From the NCBI RefSeq assembly GCF_015832195.1, contig NC_052019.1, positions 44,705,016-44,769,015 on the forward strand: a stretch of 64,000 bases of DNA, read 5' to 3'. Position 1 is the stretch's first letter. Each line of letters begins with the position of its first letter. Source of the DNA: Motacilla alba alba (taxonomy: Eukaryota; Chordata; Aves; Passeriformes; Motacillidae). The notes beneath the pieces are model-generated. The model ran no database searches. It saw only the letters and a list, made by a program, of their open reading frames with translations, and was not told the DNA's origin. Position numbers and translations under genes: made by a program. Below, in pieces: positions 44,101-56,200 of this stretch.

Positions 44101-47100
44101 TAATGTATTTGCCACTTACTAATTGAGCTCCTCCCCTTCGCCATCCAATTTTACCAAGGTCTTGCTGCTTCCCCAGAGCACAGTTCAGCTGGGTAAAGAC
44201 AACCGCTCCAAACACAGCTCTTGTCATTTGCTTCAAGATTCAAGGGCAGCATTCAGTCTTTGGGATCTCTTAACTCAGAGCTTCCCAGCAACTATATCCA
44301 TGATGCCAAAATGGTGCTCATACAGGCTTCCCTGGTTATCCAATCACATCTGCAATCAGCACAAAAGGTTTGCTGTTCCTTACTATCTCATCCATTTTGA
44401 ACATGACTGTTTGGAAGTTTTGAGCTCTTTATTTGTTGGGATAGAGCCAGCTTCCCATACCACTACAACAGTCTGTGGAATGTAACTGTAATGCCAAGGA
44501 CAGAGATATCCTTTATCAATTATTTGTCTTTCTACAGCTGACTGCCACAGCCAACCTCCTGAGACTCTCATGTTCTGAAACAAGTTTTAGCAGAAGTAGG
44601 AGGACTACTCATTACATAAAGACTTACAATTTGCATGAACACTGAGAGGTCATCTCAGTGTAAAGAAAATGTTAAGTACGTGGCCACTGACTGCAATCAG
44701 TTTAGGATAAATTTCTGTAATTTTAACATCATCTGTACCTCTCAGATTTCCCCTTCCAGCAGTGTTTGGTCATAGACAAGTATCTTGCTCTGTTAGTTTG
44801 GCAGTCACAGATGATAGCAGTAGATCTCTGCTTTCCAGCCCTAAAAAAAAAGCTCTGCCTGCCTCCTTTTGTCCTTCTTTGTTTTCTTGAAATCTACTCC
44901 AAAAGCAAGGCACCACCCAAGCAGTTACAGTCTCTGTGGGTTTTCAGTTTGATTTTTGTTCCAACGCAGGGTGGGCAAAATGGTCAGGTGCCAGATTTGG
45001 TGTGTTTCCAAGCTGATTCTGCACAAATTAACATTTCTCTGGCTGCATACAAAGTCCATTAAAATAATCAAAAGCACAAGAAGCTACTTTTACCAACTGT
45101 ACTCCGCTCGTCCTCTCATCCAGCAGTTGTGCCTATAACACATCCTAACTGCGCTAGCACAAATGGTAGGTCAGTCAGCGCAGCATGAGATACCTCTCAC
45201 CCGCCCTCCACACAGGCCACCTTGATTTGCCAAACTGTGCTGTAGATGAGCTGGAGAATTGTCAGAAAACATGCATTTTGAGTGAGGAGAAAGGCTGGAA
45301 TATCAGAAGGATTACTGCTGCATGAAAGGCAGATCAAAACAGAAGCAAGCTCAGAACTAGTGCCATTCTCCCCACACCCTGGGTCAAAGCTCCAACCGCC
45401 CTATAAATCTACACACAACGTAGCCATGCTGCCCAAAATACCAAGAAGCAAGCCAGAAGTTCGTGGAACCCACCTCTGTGTACCACTGAGAGGTCAGCAA
45501 GAAGCTCTTCTCTCTGGGAGATCCACCGTCCCGAGCACCACAACTCACTGTGCAGCATCTCAGCATAGACTTGAGGCTTTATCTCCCGAATTAAGAAAGA
45601 AAGGAGTCATAGGCAAGTCAGAACAAACAAGTCCAGCAAGTCTCAGTGACAGAGGCTTACCCAGTAGCATGATTCCTCCCCTAAAACAATAACAATACAC
45701 TTCTTTCATCACACCTTTCATCCAGGAATCCCGAAGCCTTTTCAGAGCATTAGCTACACCCTGCAACACCCCAAATCAGAAGAGCCATGAAAATTTTGCA
45801 AGGACGCAGAGTTTATTTCCTTCTTTGGTATAATTAAGAACAAATCAGAAATTGTGGGAAGGATCAATGCAGAAAATTTGCATGTTCGAGAGACAACGTT
45901 CAGCCCTAGGCCAGGTATGGAGCTGACAAACTGATGCAGAATCAAAGGTATGTGCCTCTTAATTCCCTTGAACTTCCTTGAAATTGGTTATTTGGCCAGA
46001 AAAGAATCTGCCCTCATAACAACAGCTAAATTCAATTTTTTCATTCTTCTTTAACTCCTTCGATGATAATTTTAATTGTGGTCACCTAGCTAAATATACA
46101 TTTCTGTCCTGAGAAAATTCTGCTGTGTCATAAAAATTTGTGATATAAATATTTTCAGGTTATAAGTAAGAAGTTCTACTTGTGCTAGTGACAGCAAGTT
46201 AGCTGGCAAACAATCATCACAAGCTCAAACTGTAACTTAAAGTAGCATTTCTCAACCTTCAGAAATGCTTTACGTTTTAAAGTTTTAAGAAGTTTTAAGT
46301 TCTCTCAGTACCACTAAACTTACTAGAAGATGTATGTGACCACATAGCCTGACACACAGATTTGTTTCAGAAGGACAATAAAGAAGACAGACCTCACAAC
46401 AAGATATGAGTGGCACACATTTTCTTTGCTCTCCTGCAATAAACTTTCTAACCTCTAGGGACTCTTTTCCTCCACCTTAATGACCTCCATTTGACCCCTC
46501 TGCAGCTCAGAGATCACCAGCTTAGTAACATGCTGATGCAAATACACCTTACTTACATGGCTGGAGCTCTTCCTTCCACCTTGCATCAAGTCCATAGCCA
46601 AGTAACAGGAAGACTGCCTTTTGGAGAATGCCAGTTTCCTTTGAGTGAAGCATAAGCTAAAGATAAGCCTCAGCTTCTCATAATTTGGACTCTATATCTC
46701 AGCATAATTTGTTACAAAACGTGACGAATACAGTTGTTAATGACACATTTCATGTAATTGCTTCTCAATTCCTTAACTGGAAGCTGCATTGCCATCCCAT
46801 ATAGGAACACCTGAGTCAGTCCAGATGTGCAAGCAAAATGTAGTCAGAAGCCTAGCTAGAGGGTGACAATTTCCAGGGTAAAGTATCAAGTGTCACATGA
46901 TTACCTGACCTGTGCAGAGGTGATGCAAAGACATTAATTCCAGGCACCCCATGATACTCAGACATAGAGCTCTGCCTTGTGACTTGATTGTGCCATAGCG
47001 GGAAGGATGTACAACACAGAGCCATCATGGCAATCCTTGTATAGTCTCACCTGCAGGAAAAAAAACCTATTGCTGCTTAAAGAAAGAGGTTAAACCGAGG

Positions 47101-47370
47101 ATGTCTTTTTAGGGCACTGAAAAGCTCCTCCAGGCCTGATTTCATGGCAGGAATGCACTAAACTGCTAAATAATGTGATAATGCTGGTCAATAGTCCCCT
47201 CTATGTACAAGGTATCCGAGTTTCTTCTTTTACTGGCAATAACTCCCTGCAGCAAAAAACCCATGGGAGAAAAAGGGACAGGCAATAGCCACAAGTGGTT
47301 CCATTGCCAGGTTTGGCTCCTGATTCCAGAGACAGTCTTCTTCTGCGCCCTTTTGTGCTACACCGCAACA

Positions 47371-47373
<3 letters not shown>

Positions 47374-47403
<30 letters not shown>
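47374..47403. repeat. Poly(A) run, 30 bases
   Basis: Thirty consecutive A. No AATAAA just before it, no recognisable cDNA-like sequence upstream and no target-site duplication seen, so a retrocopy tail is not supported. Confidence 0.95.
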
Positions 47404-47408
<5 letters not shown>

Positions 47409-48870
47409 AAAAAGGTAGGAAATGCTGGGAAGGAGGCAGGGGTTGTAGCCCACCTGGGTATCACATAAGAGAAAGAAGAAAGACCCTGCAGGTTGAACAT
47501 AAAATGCCATAGATCAAGACCCCCACCAGAATCCATCTGGTGAGCAGGCAAAGTTTCAACCACTGGCTATAGCAATGGAGAAAGGCAGTGAAGCTCAGGT
47601 TCACCAGAGACTGGGAGCTTGCAGAGTGGATTAAACCTAGCAAAGGATAAACAAATTTCTGTTTAAAGCGAGAGGGAAACAGGATCTGCGCTTCACATTA
47701 GGAAGACTATAGAGAAGCTTCAAATGGACAAGGAGAAACAGACTGGTGCCCACAGAAAACAATGTATCCTGTTCTAAATCCCGTGGTAGACACTGCAATC
47801 TCAAGCAAAGAATGCAATAGAAGTTACACAAAAGTAACATAGTAAAAAAAGTTTTTAGAAGTCTGATATGAACAGGATACAGGGACAGAGAGTCAAAACC
47901 ATGGTTTCCATGTTCCACAGGATTCTCCAAGACATTGATGGCAGACCCAGAAGGCTGACCCTAAAAAAGGACTTGGACACTGCATGTATATAGGAAACAT
48001 AGTGGCAGGAAGGCCATGGAATGTGGAAATCCCAGGAACTATCATTCCAATTATGTTAATTACTCTGAAGTAAAATGTGAAACCTTTTACATTGATCACT
48101 TAGATTATACTGGGTTTCTGGAGGTTGTAAGTAACTGTTTCAGTAACAGACAGCTAGGAAATCCACAAAATTGGATGTAACTCTTGATTCAGTCCTGACC
48201 AGTTTAAACAATTGCTTTATCATATTTGTGTCTGAACTATACCAGCAACAGATTCAGCATTTCTAAAGACACCCAAAATCAGATCAACTACTGACATGCT
48301 GAATTTAAAAGACAGAAATTATATAAAATTATAAAACCCCCTAAAAGACAAACCTTAAAGTGCACGTTTTCTGGAGACAGAGAGATTATTTCAAGAGATA
48401 ATGTTAGTCTTAGAGCAAATGCATCCTACCTGGTAAAGGAAAATAAAAAAGCCCTGAGGAAGACTAAAGCCAAACATAATGGTATCTAAAAAACAACAAA
48501 CCCATTTGGAACAAGTAAATAAAATAAATAAATGATAATGCTTTGTCTGAAGCCATCTCACTATCATAGGAATCTCTGCTATATTCATATATTGTGTGGA
48601 AAAAAGAAATACTGAGAAGATAATCATACAATAACTGTCCAGTTATCATCATACAAAGAAAAATTACAGCACTCTACAGAAACATAATTTTGAGATACCA
48701 TGTAATAAAATAACAGATGAACTTTGGAATTAAAAAGTGTGAAGTGGCACATACTAAAAAAACCCCAGTCCTAACCATACCCCCTAGGTGTCAGGAGTTG
48801 AATTATTATTCCTTTCAGAAATAAGACTGAGGCAGTTTCCTATGAGAATATCAATTCAAAAGCACTCAGG

Positions 48871-48900
48871 GGAAAAAAAAAAAAAGAAAAAAAAAAAAAG
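48871..48900. repeat. Poly(A) tract with single G interruptions
   Basis: Runs of A broken by single G residues over about 30 bp; simple repeat. Confidence 0.9.
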
Positions 48901-50143
48901 AAACCCAAAAAGAATGCTAGAAACTACTTGTTAAGAGAATAGAAAAGCAAAAGGAAACAAACTTATATCTTATATCCCAATATTAATAAATATTCTGCCT
49001 GCATCCTGAATATAAATTCTGGTCCACTTGCCCATCTCAAAGCTTATATAGAGGAACAGTAAAAGAAAGCAGAACAGCTGATGAAAGGAGCAAAGCAGCT
49101 TCTATGCATGAGATGCCGAAACAGACAGGACTGTAAGGTATAGAAAGAGATGGGGGTCTAGAGAGTACCGTGTGGAGTAGTGAAAGTGAACAGGAAACCA
49201 CTCTTCACAGTTTCTCCTCATAGAGTTACTAGGGGACTTCAAACAAGAGTGGCCAAGTTAAATAGGCAAGAAAATTCTGACATATAAAAACTAGGTCAGG
49301 TACGTGACTCTTTGCTTCAGCTTATGTAAAATGTCAACTATTTTGCACATCCAAATGGAATAATCGGTTTTCTGGAAGAAAATGCCACATAAAGCTCTTA
49401 ATGTGATGACTCAACTTTGCGATCCAAGAATTTCCTGACTCATAACACTGGAAGTTTAAAAAACACAGTCAGGAAGGACCATAATCTGACTGCTGTGTCT
49501 CATATTCTCTAGGTGCCCTCCACTGATTACTCCACAAGAACCTAGTTCATTTAGCTGCCAGGCATTCCTTCATAACAATAACAAAGTACTATTAATCCTT
49601 TGATAGAACAACCAACAGCCTGGAATCAATGTTTTCCCCATCTGTGTTCTGAGCAAAATGTGGTCTGACCCACCTACCTTGACCAGGAGCCACAGGAAGG
49701 ACATATTTGTGTCTTTTCTTTTAGAGAGCTGAGGAACCATGGCACACTTCTCATCAGAATAGTTCAATTGGAATGGTCCTACAGGGATCATTAAGCCTGA
49801 CTGCCAGGTAGCTCTGGGCACTACATTCTCAGCACCTGACAGTGCATTAAGCTCCAGGTACAGACAGGCTTGTGCTCTGCAGCAACAGGCATTCCCGGCT
49901 ACAGGTTGCCCTCTCTGCGTGGTCTGCACCTGATGACACATCAGACCCCAGAAAGGGGCTGTGGCCCCCCAGTTTAGCTGGACAGATTTTCTGATCTGAG
50001 AGAGCTTAAAGCAAAGCACTCATGTCTCGCACATGACCAAAATTTGCCACTTGTTTTTGAAATTAATTTCAGACAGACAGTGTTATTTTCTTAGATCCTC
50101 CCAAAATTTGGCAGGTGAGGTATGGCATACAACAGGCACTTAC

Positions 50144-50274
50144 CTGAAGTCAAGGCAGAAAGTTACTTTTTCTTTCACATGGGGACATTGAGAAGACATT
50201 AATGCATCAGTGATTGATGAGCCAATTATGTTTCTCATCTTTTCTCCTCCAAAACTGTCCAGTTGCCAAGACAC
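50144..50274 (-). other. Weak exon candidate, unknown gene
   Basis: 131 nt bounded on the minus strand by TTATTGTCTTGGCAG/GTG and GACTTCAG/GTAAGTG, a consensus donor. One frame is open throughout (VSWQLDSFGGEKMRN...KEKVTFCLDF, leaving in phase 2) while a second frame is stopped. No family recognised and no in-phase neighbouring exon seen. It could be a non-coding RNA exon or chance; a 43-codon open frame alone is not significant. Confidence 0.2.
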
Positions 50275-53200
50275 CTGCCAAGACAATAAAATCCCCTTTA
50301 TTCATAAGAATTCTCAGTTAACATTAGAATAGAAAACTCCTGAAAGAATATTTGCATCTACAGAGGCTCCTGCTTGACAAATTCCTTTTCCTTCAAGAAA
50401 AAGTCAACACAATTACAACTCTTGAAGCACACACCTCACCACACCTTTGTAGCCACAAGTTTAGAGAGTTCAGTCCTCAGTGCAGAACATTGCAACTGTG
50501 TCACAGTTGTGGTCTACAGCCACAGTTGGGAAAGAATGAAAGTCTGCCTACAGGATGGGAAAACTGGAATAGAAAAAGTAAGATCTATATAATTAATGTC
50601 ACAAAAAAAGTTTGCAACACAGCTCTCTTGTTACCCATTACAAATGCAAATCCAAATTCCATAGTTTATGCTTTTCCTCATGGTTGCACTCAAGTGTCTC
50701 AGTTGCACAGTAGCACATTAGCAATATTTTAAATATTAAGCAAAAATAGGTTTTAAAATAATTATTTTAAAGTGTTCAGGAAAGGTATATTCAAACTTCT
50801 GTGTGAAGAAAAAAGAAGAGTATGCACCCAACACACTTTACAAATTGGCAATAGTTTGAGTGTACTTTCACGAAAGGGAATATCCTTTATCAGGCCCACA
50901 CAAAAAAATAACTACTAAACCTTTCCTTTCTCATTTTATTGAGGGAATATCTTTCATTATGAAACTTTAGGAAACAAAAAGAAGTTTTCAATACATAAGG
51001 ACCTTCACTCACATTTTGCTTTTTCACTTAGTCGCACCACAATAGCTGAGGCTGTCATCAGTTCTTGATTGATTACCAAGGCCAGGGGACTTGCTGCCAA
51101 GTTTATTTTTATTAATAGTCTGTTTAATTCAAGTCAAAATATGCTTGGAACTTGAAGCCTTCAATCCACCTTGGGAATCTGCTCTAGCCTGAATCTCAGT
51201 CTACCTGATATGTCCAAACCAGATAATCTTGCTGATGTCAAGTCCCTCCGAACATGAGAATCTATGTAGCCCTCAAGCACAGTAACTGCAGGAACTGAAG
51301 CTGGAAGAAATTTAACACAAAGCTAGACTTTAAAAAAAATTTAGTGGTGTCTGAGCAGGCATACCCTATGATAGTAAGGCATATCTGTCACTTAACTCTG
51401 GTTTGGTTGTTATAAAGAAGGAAATCCATGAAGGGACAGACATATGACTGATTCCAGGGCAGGTTCACGGCTTTATCTTAAGCCCCAAAGTTTCCTACAG
51501 GGCTTGCACAGAGCTTGGAATTTCCCCATAAAGAGCTCACTATCCTGTCTCATCCACAAATGCTGTGATACATTTAGTGTCACCTTTAGTGTCACCTAAA
51601 TAATCCCACATCCTATGACTTCATTCTCTATCCTTGCATAAAGGATACAGTAAGCAAGCCATAAGCAAACAAAGGTAAGTGCTGTTTCAGCCTTTGAAAA
51701 GGCACTTGATAACTTCCTCCTTTTAGAACACTGCTTTGACTCGTCCCTAACAAAACACTAACAGGATGGGCTGCTTTGCTAGAAACTGTATCAGCACAAG
51801 CTACAGAATAGCCAGGATTCTGCTCAGCAGCACCGGTGCCAACAGCTTGTGTAGAAGCTGCGCATTACTTACAACAGAGCTTACAGCACAACCAAACCTC
51901 AATCTTCAGCTGTCCTTTTTTACTGCTATAGTATGAACTTAATTGAACTCATGTATTGTGAAGCCAGTGGATACAGAAGCAATTCTTTGTGTCTGTGAAT
52001 CTTCACTTTTTTCCCCATTTTATTCTGCTTCCTTTGTGCCCTTAAGAGCAAACCGTACAGTTTCACCTAAGGCTCTGAGTCAAGCAGCATTTAATCAGTC
52101 TCTCATTTAGGATAATCCTAAAAAAACTCTCCTCCTTATTAAATTACTGTGTAGAAATTTTTCTGTTTGGAGCCTCCTGCTGCCTTGTCAATCTCTTCCC
52201 TAGTTGAGAAATGAACATTATCCAGAACTGCCCTGACTTGCAGAATGCTGAAGAATTGTCTTAAACACTAATCCATTAACAAGATCCTGCTCTACTAATG
52301 TGTCACAAGGATTGCTTCAGCAACCCTTGTGACTCCTCCCCATCATATTTGCCAGGACAGCTCTCGTTTTCTTCCGTAAGTGCTGTTGAGACATGGACAT
52401 GCCCACAGTCCATACCATCACCATAGTATTTAACCTCTCCTTGGGCAGTCCTTGAAACACAGAGAAGCAAGAACAATCAGCTGCTGCTGTAATGAATTAC
52501 CTGGGTAGGACTTAGCGCAACAACAGAAACTGATAGGCTCAGTTTTGGATGACTCAAATCATCATCAGCTGATTTCATCTTCACCCAGCACAGAGCTGTG
52601 CTAATACCCACTAGCTGAAGATTTCTTCCCATTACTTCAGGGATGACTATTCACATACAGGCAGCAACACATGCTTGGAGACTAAGTTGCAAGTCTCATT
52701 AAAGGCAAAATAAAAAAAGGGGAGAAGAACAGGGCAATTAACAAAAATATCTCTCCTAAGAATTTGTTTTTGGATTTACACGCATCTCTAAGGGATGAAA
52801 GATTACTCCAAAGAGCAAAGTAATTTGGTATTTGTGTGTTCTGTTTAACATAACTGTTTTACAAAGCTAGTATTAAGAAGAAGAGCTATTTAATTAGCTT
52901 ATTCCTATTGTGAATGATGAAATTAACAACCTGTTTGTGAAAGGACAAAAATATTTTCAGGTCGTCCTTAGTCTGTATGAAGAAGGAGACACAAGGAAAT
53001 TGAAGTAGATATGATCTTGAGCAAAGCTCTAGTTTCTAAACCAGGAAAGGGAAAGTAGTGGTGAGATTCTCATCAGTAAGATGAGAATCAAAAATGCTGG
53101 AAATTAAACCTTGAAACACTTCCCTATGTAGGCTGAGGCTCCTACAAATGACAAAGAACTAAACTCAGCTAAACAAAAAGGAAAAAAATTCAGAAATTTA

Positions 53201-56200
53201 TATGATTCTCATCCATCCAGAAATGAACAAGGAAAATTAAAGGTTATACCAACAAATAAAGAAATACCAATGTTAGAAGTCCTAGACAGCAAAAAGGAAC
53301 AGCTCTTCAGTACTAACCCAGGGGACCCTGCAGTCTCATGGATTCAGAAACCTTCCTACCACACTGAGGGCCAAGTCACAGTCCCACTGCAGAGATACCG
53401 GACTCAGGGAATACAGAGCAAAGACACCATACAAGTAACCACCAACACATGAGGGACACAACCCATGACCTGCTGCATTTCATTGCTCCAGTCCATGCTG
53501 TACAGAGGTGCACCAGACCATGCCCAGCAAGAACAGTGCTGCCCTGGCTGCATGCAACTGCTTGTGCCTCCAGCTCTAGTACTCAGAAAAGGTTTATTCT
53601 GGCAGACTGATCCAAATTCCTTCCTGCTGTCAAAGTGTCCCAGCAGCAATCACAGATGACTTCTCTAGCATGCCTGGAGCTTCATCACCTGCAAGAAACA
53701 AAAGGTCCGGACCATGCTTTGAGTACCCTGTAACACTCAGTACCAAAGAGAGTGCACACAGCAGTGGGAGAATCTTTCTACAACCAGCAACCTTCCACTA
53801 CAAACACCAAGAGTCTTCGTTTCAAGGTTTTAACTAGCTGGAACACAGCATTATTTGAGATTGCTTTTTTCCCCCCGTTCTTTTAGATGTAAGGGGATGG
53901 CCTCCACCCTGGTGCCAGTAGTGCACATATTTACACTAGAGCAGGAGACATACATCTGGAATGCTTAGCTGTAACAGGGCTGCAATAAAAACACAGCAAC
54001 ATCTTTGTGCTGAGCACGTCATGATCTCACATGATCACACATGTGATCCCCCTGCAGTGAGGCAGGGTTCTCAGGATGTTTTATCCTTCCTGCCTGCTGA
54101 AACTGGGTGGGCCAGGCCTTGGTTTGGGTTGCTAAAAAAAGAGAATGCTAATGCAGGGAATTCGGCTCACAAAGCATTTGGGTGGGGACATGGAATCAAA
54201 CAGTGCTGGTGACAGCTGTGTTTTTCAGGCTGTGTCTGCATACTACAAATAGACTGTACCTCCCTCACTTGGGGAGAAATGAGGCTCTTGGACTTAAGTG
54301 GAAGAAGACTCCATCTCACCCAATCATCTCTGCTATGCAGACACTTCCAGGCAGCATCTCTTCAGGGAGCCAGGGAAGCATGCTCCAGCACACAGCAACT
54401 ACAAGGGGAGAAGTTTAGTGATAAACCAGCTCCTGTTCTGTTCCTGACAGGGACCAGTCAGCAAAATGGAGGAGAACATCTCACTGGTACTCTTGAATGG
54501 TAGCTCATCCTTAAGTAGTCAGCTCCGTCTCGACTAAACCTTTTTTCCCCACGTTCTCTGGACTTGTGGGAAAGAAGCACAGGAAAAGAACCATTTGGAA
54601 GGGAACAGAAATGGATACATGATGTTTAAAGAAAACTGACTGCATGGTTTCTAACCATGTAAACTAACTTTTAACACATAGCTGATAGCTTGAAGCCACA
54701 GGGCAGGAAGAAACCACTCCATATATGAGCTATCTTTGCTCATCCAGCAGTTTTCATTCTTGAGCCACAGAGAGAAGTGCTCTGAACTTTGCCAAATTAA
54801 CGATGGTGCTGCCCAGGTGAGGAAAAGGGTGACTTTTCACCCTTCATTTGTTCACTGCTTTTCTAAAAGGGTGGCTTCTCTGCAGGATGGCACACAGAGA
54901 AAGGCAATTACGCTGCGAGGTGAGCTCAGGCTCACATAGCCTCCCAGTCAGCTGATCAATACCAGTGTCTGTGAAGCCCTCTCCATTTTAACACTGAGAG
55001 TCTCACGGTGAACACAAAGGATTTGTCAGGGCCAGGGCATAATATTCATTAAAAATTGGTCTTGCACCCAATGCTTGAAAAAATGCTTTGTATGAACAAG
55101 TGCTGCAAGACACAGTTCCAGCCAAGAGCTTTCATGACTGTATGACTTAGTTGCTAATATTAGCTAAGCTGCTAATAAATAACAGGAAATATTTTTCCTT
55201 CCACACTGTAAAGCTAGCCAATATTGTTACAACTTGAAGTCATGTAAATGCCTTCTGTGCTTGATCCAAATCTCATTCAACACAGCTGTTAGCACCAGCA
55301 GAATGCAAAAGTCTAGAAGTTTGCAAAATTTTTAATTTGGGAAGGCAGTCTTGCTCACTCATAGTCCACAAAACAAATTTTGCATTGATGGTGACTCCAC
55401 AAGAGCTTGGCAGTTGACTTTGTACAGACTAGTGCTCATCCATTATAAACAGTATTTTAGTTCAAATACTCCTGAAATTTCCCAGGCCAAGCCCTTGTAA
55501 AGTGCTTGGCAACCCTAAATCTTATGCTGAAGATGATGAGCATGTATTCAAGATGTTCAGCCATCCATGACATTCCCATGAGTCAGCAAAACCTGGACTG
55601 TCAAGAAAGAAAAGACTTCAACAAAAAAAAAATTACAACTTTTCAAAGTTATTGTCCTTTACAAAAAATATCTGTAACTGAAGTTGGTTTTGTCCACCAC
55701 AAAGACCAGAATGAGTGCTAATAGATTTCAAAAGGAGAACAAACTTCCAATATATTCAGCTGCAGAGAGAGGGAGATGTTCTCTTACTATTACCTGTGCT
55801 TCAAACACTGACACACTTGTGGGCAAAACTACTAGTAGCTAACATTCACAAGCATCAATTCCCCATGCCCTTAGCCTAGCAGTCAGGTACTGCTGGACTG
55901 GCTCTTCTGCCTCTTTCTTCAAGACCAAAGGAACCAACAGCAGGCAGCTCTGTGTCTGTGCTGACATCTCTGTCACACACAGGCTCCAACTGCTGCTCAG
56001 GAAAGGTGAGGATCTGACCAAGTCCTGTGTGCCAGACCCAGGAGGACACTTATATATCCCAAGGTGTCTCAGATAGTGTTAGAAGCCAATATGATGACAA
56101 CTGAATCAAACTCCAGGGGGACACTGCTCTTACCATTGTTCTTTCCAGGGCCAGACAGTATAACACACTTCAAGTATTCTCCCTGCAAGTTCAGCACTGA

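Larger units (their letters stand above)
37583..50143. other. 5' flank or first intron of the TMPRSS11E-like gene
   Basis: Apart from the CR1 at 40.6 kb and simple repeats, I see no coding exon. The long frames at 39955-40497 (plus), 40045-40530 (minus) and 45282-45692 (plus) have no family resemblance. A modest rise in CpG at about 45.15-45.6 kb could mark an exon or promoter, unproven. Confidence 0.5.

Noticed and set aside
45282..45692. 136-codon plus-strand frame in a slightly CpG-richer region
   Set aside because: Ser/Pro-rich with no recognisable motif and no splice partners; kept only as a note under the flanking region.
47203..47403. Processed retrocopy ending in the 30-base poly(A)
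   Set aside because: No polyadenylation signal, no cDNA-like homology and no target-site duplication could be seen.
49570..50019. 149-codon minus-strand frame with an internal CAAG/GTAGGTG donor
   Set aside because: Its phase does not fit the nearby exon candidate at 50144 and the peptide is not recognised.
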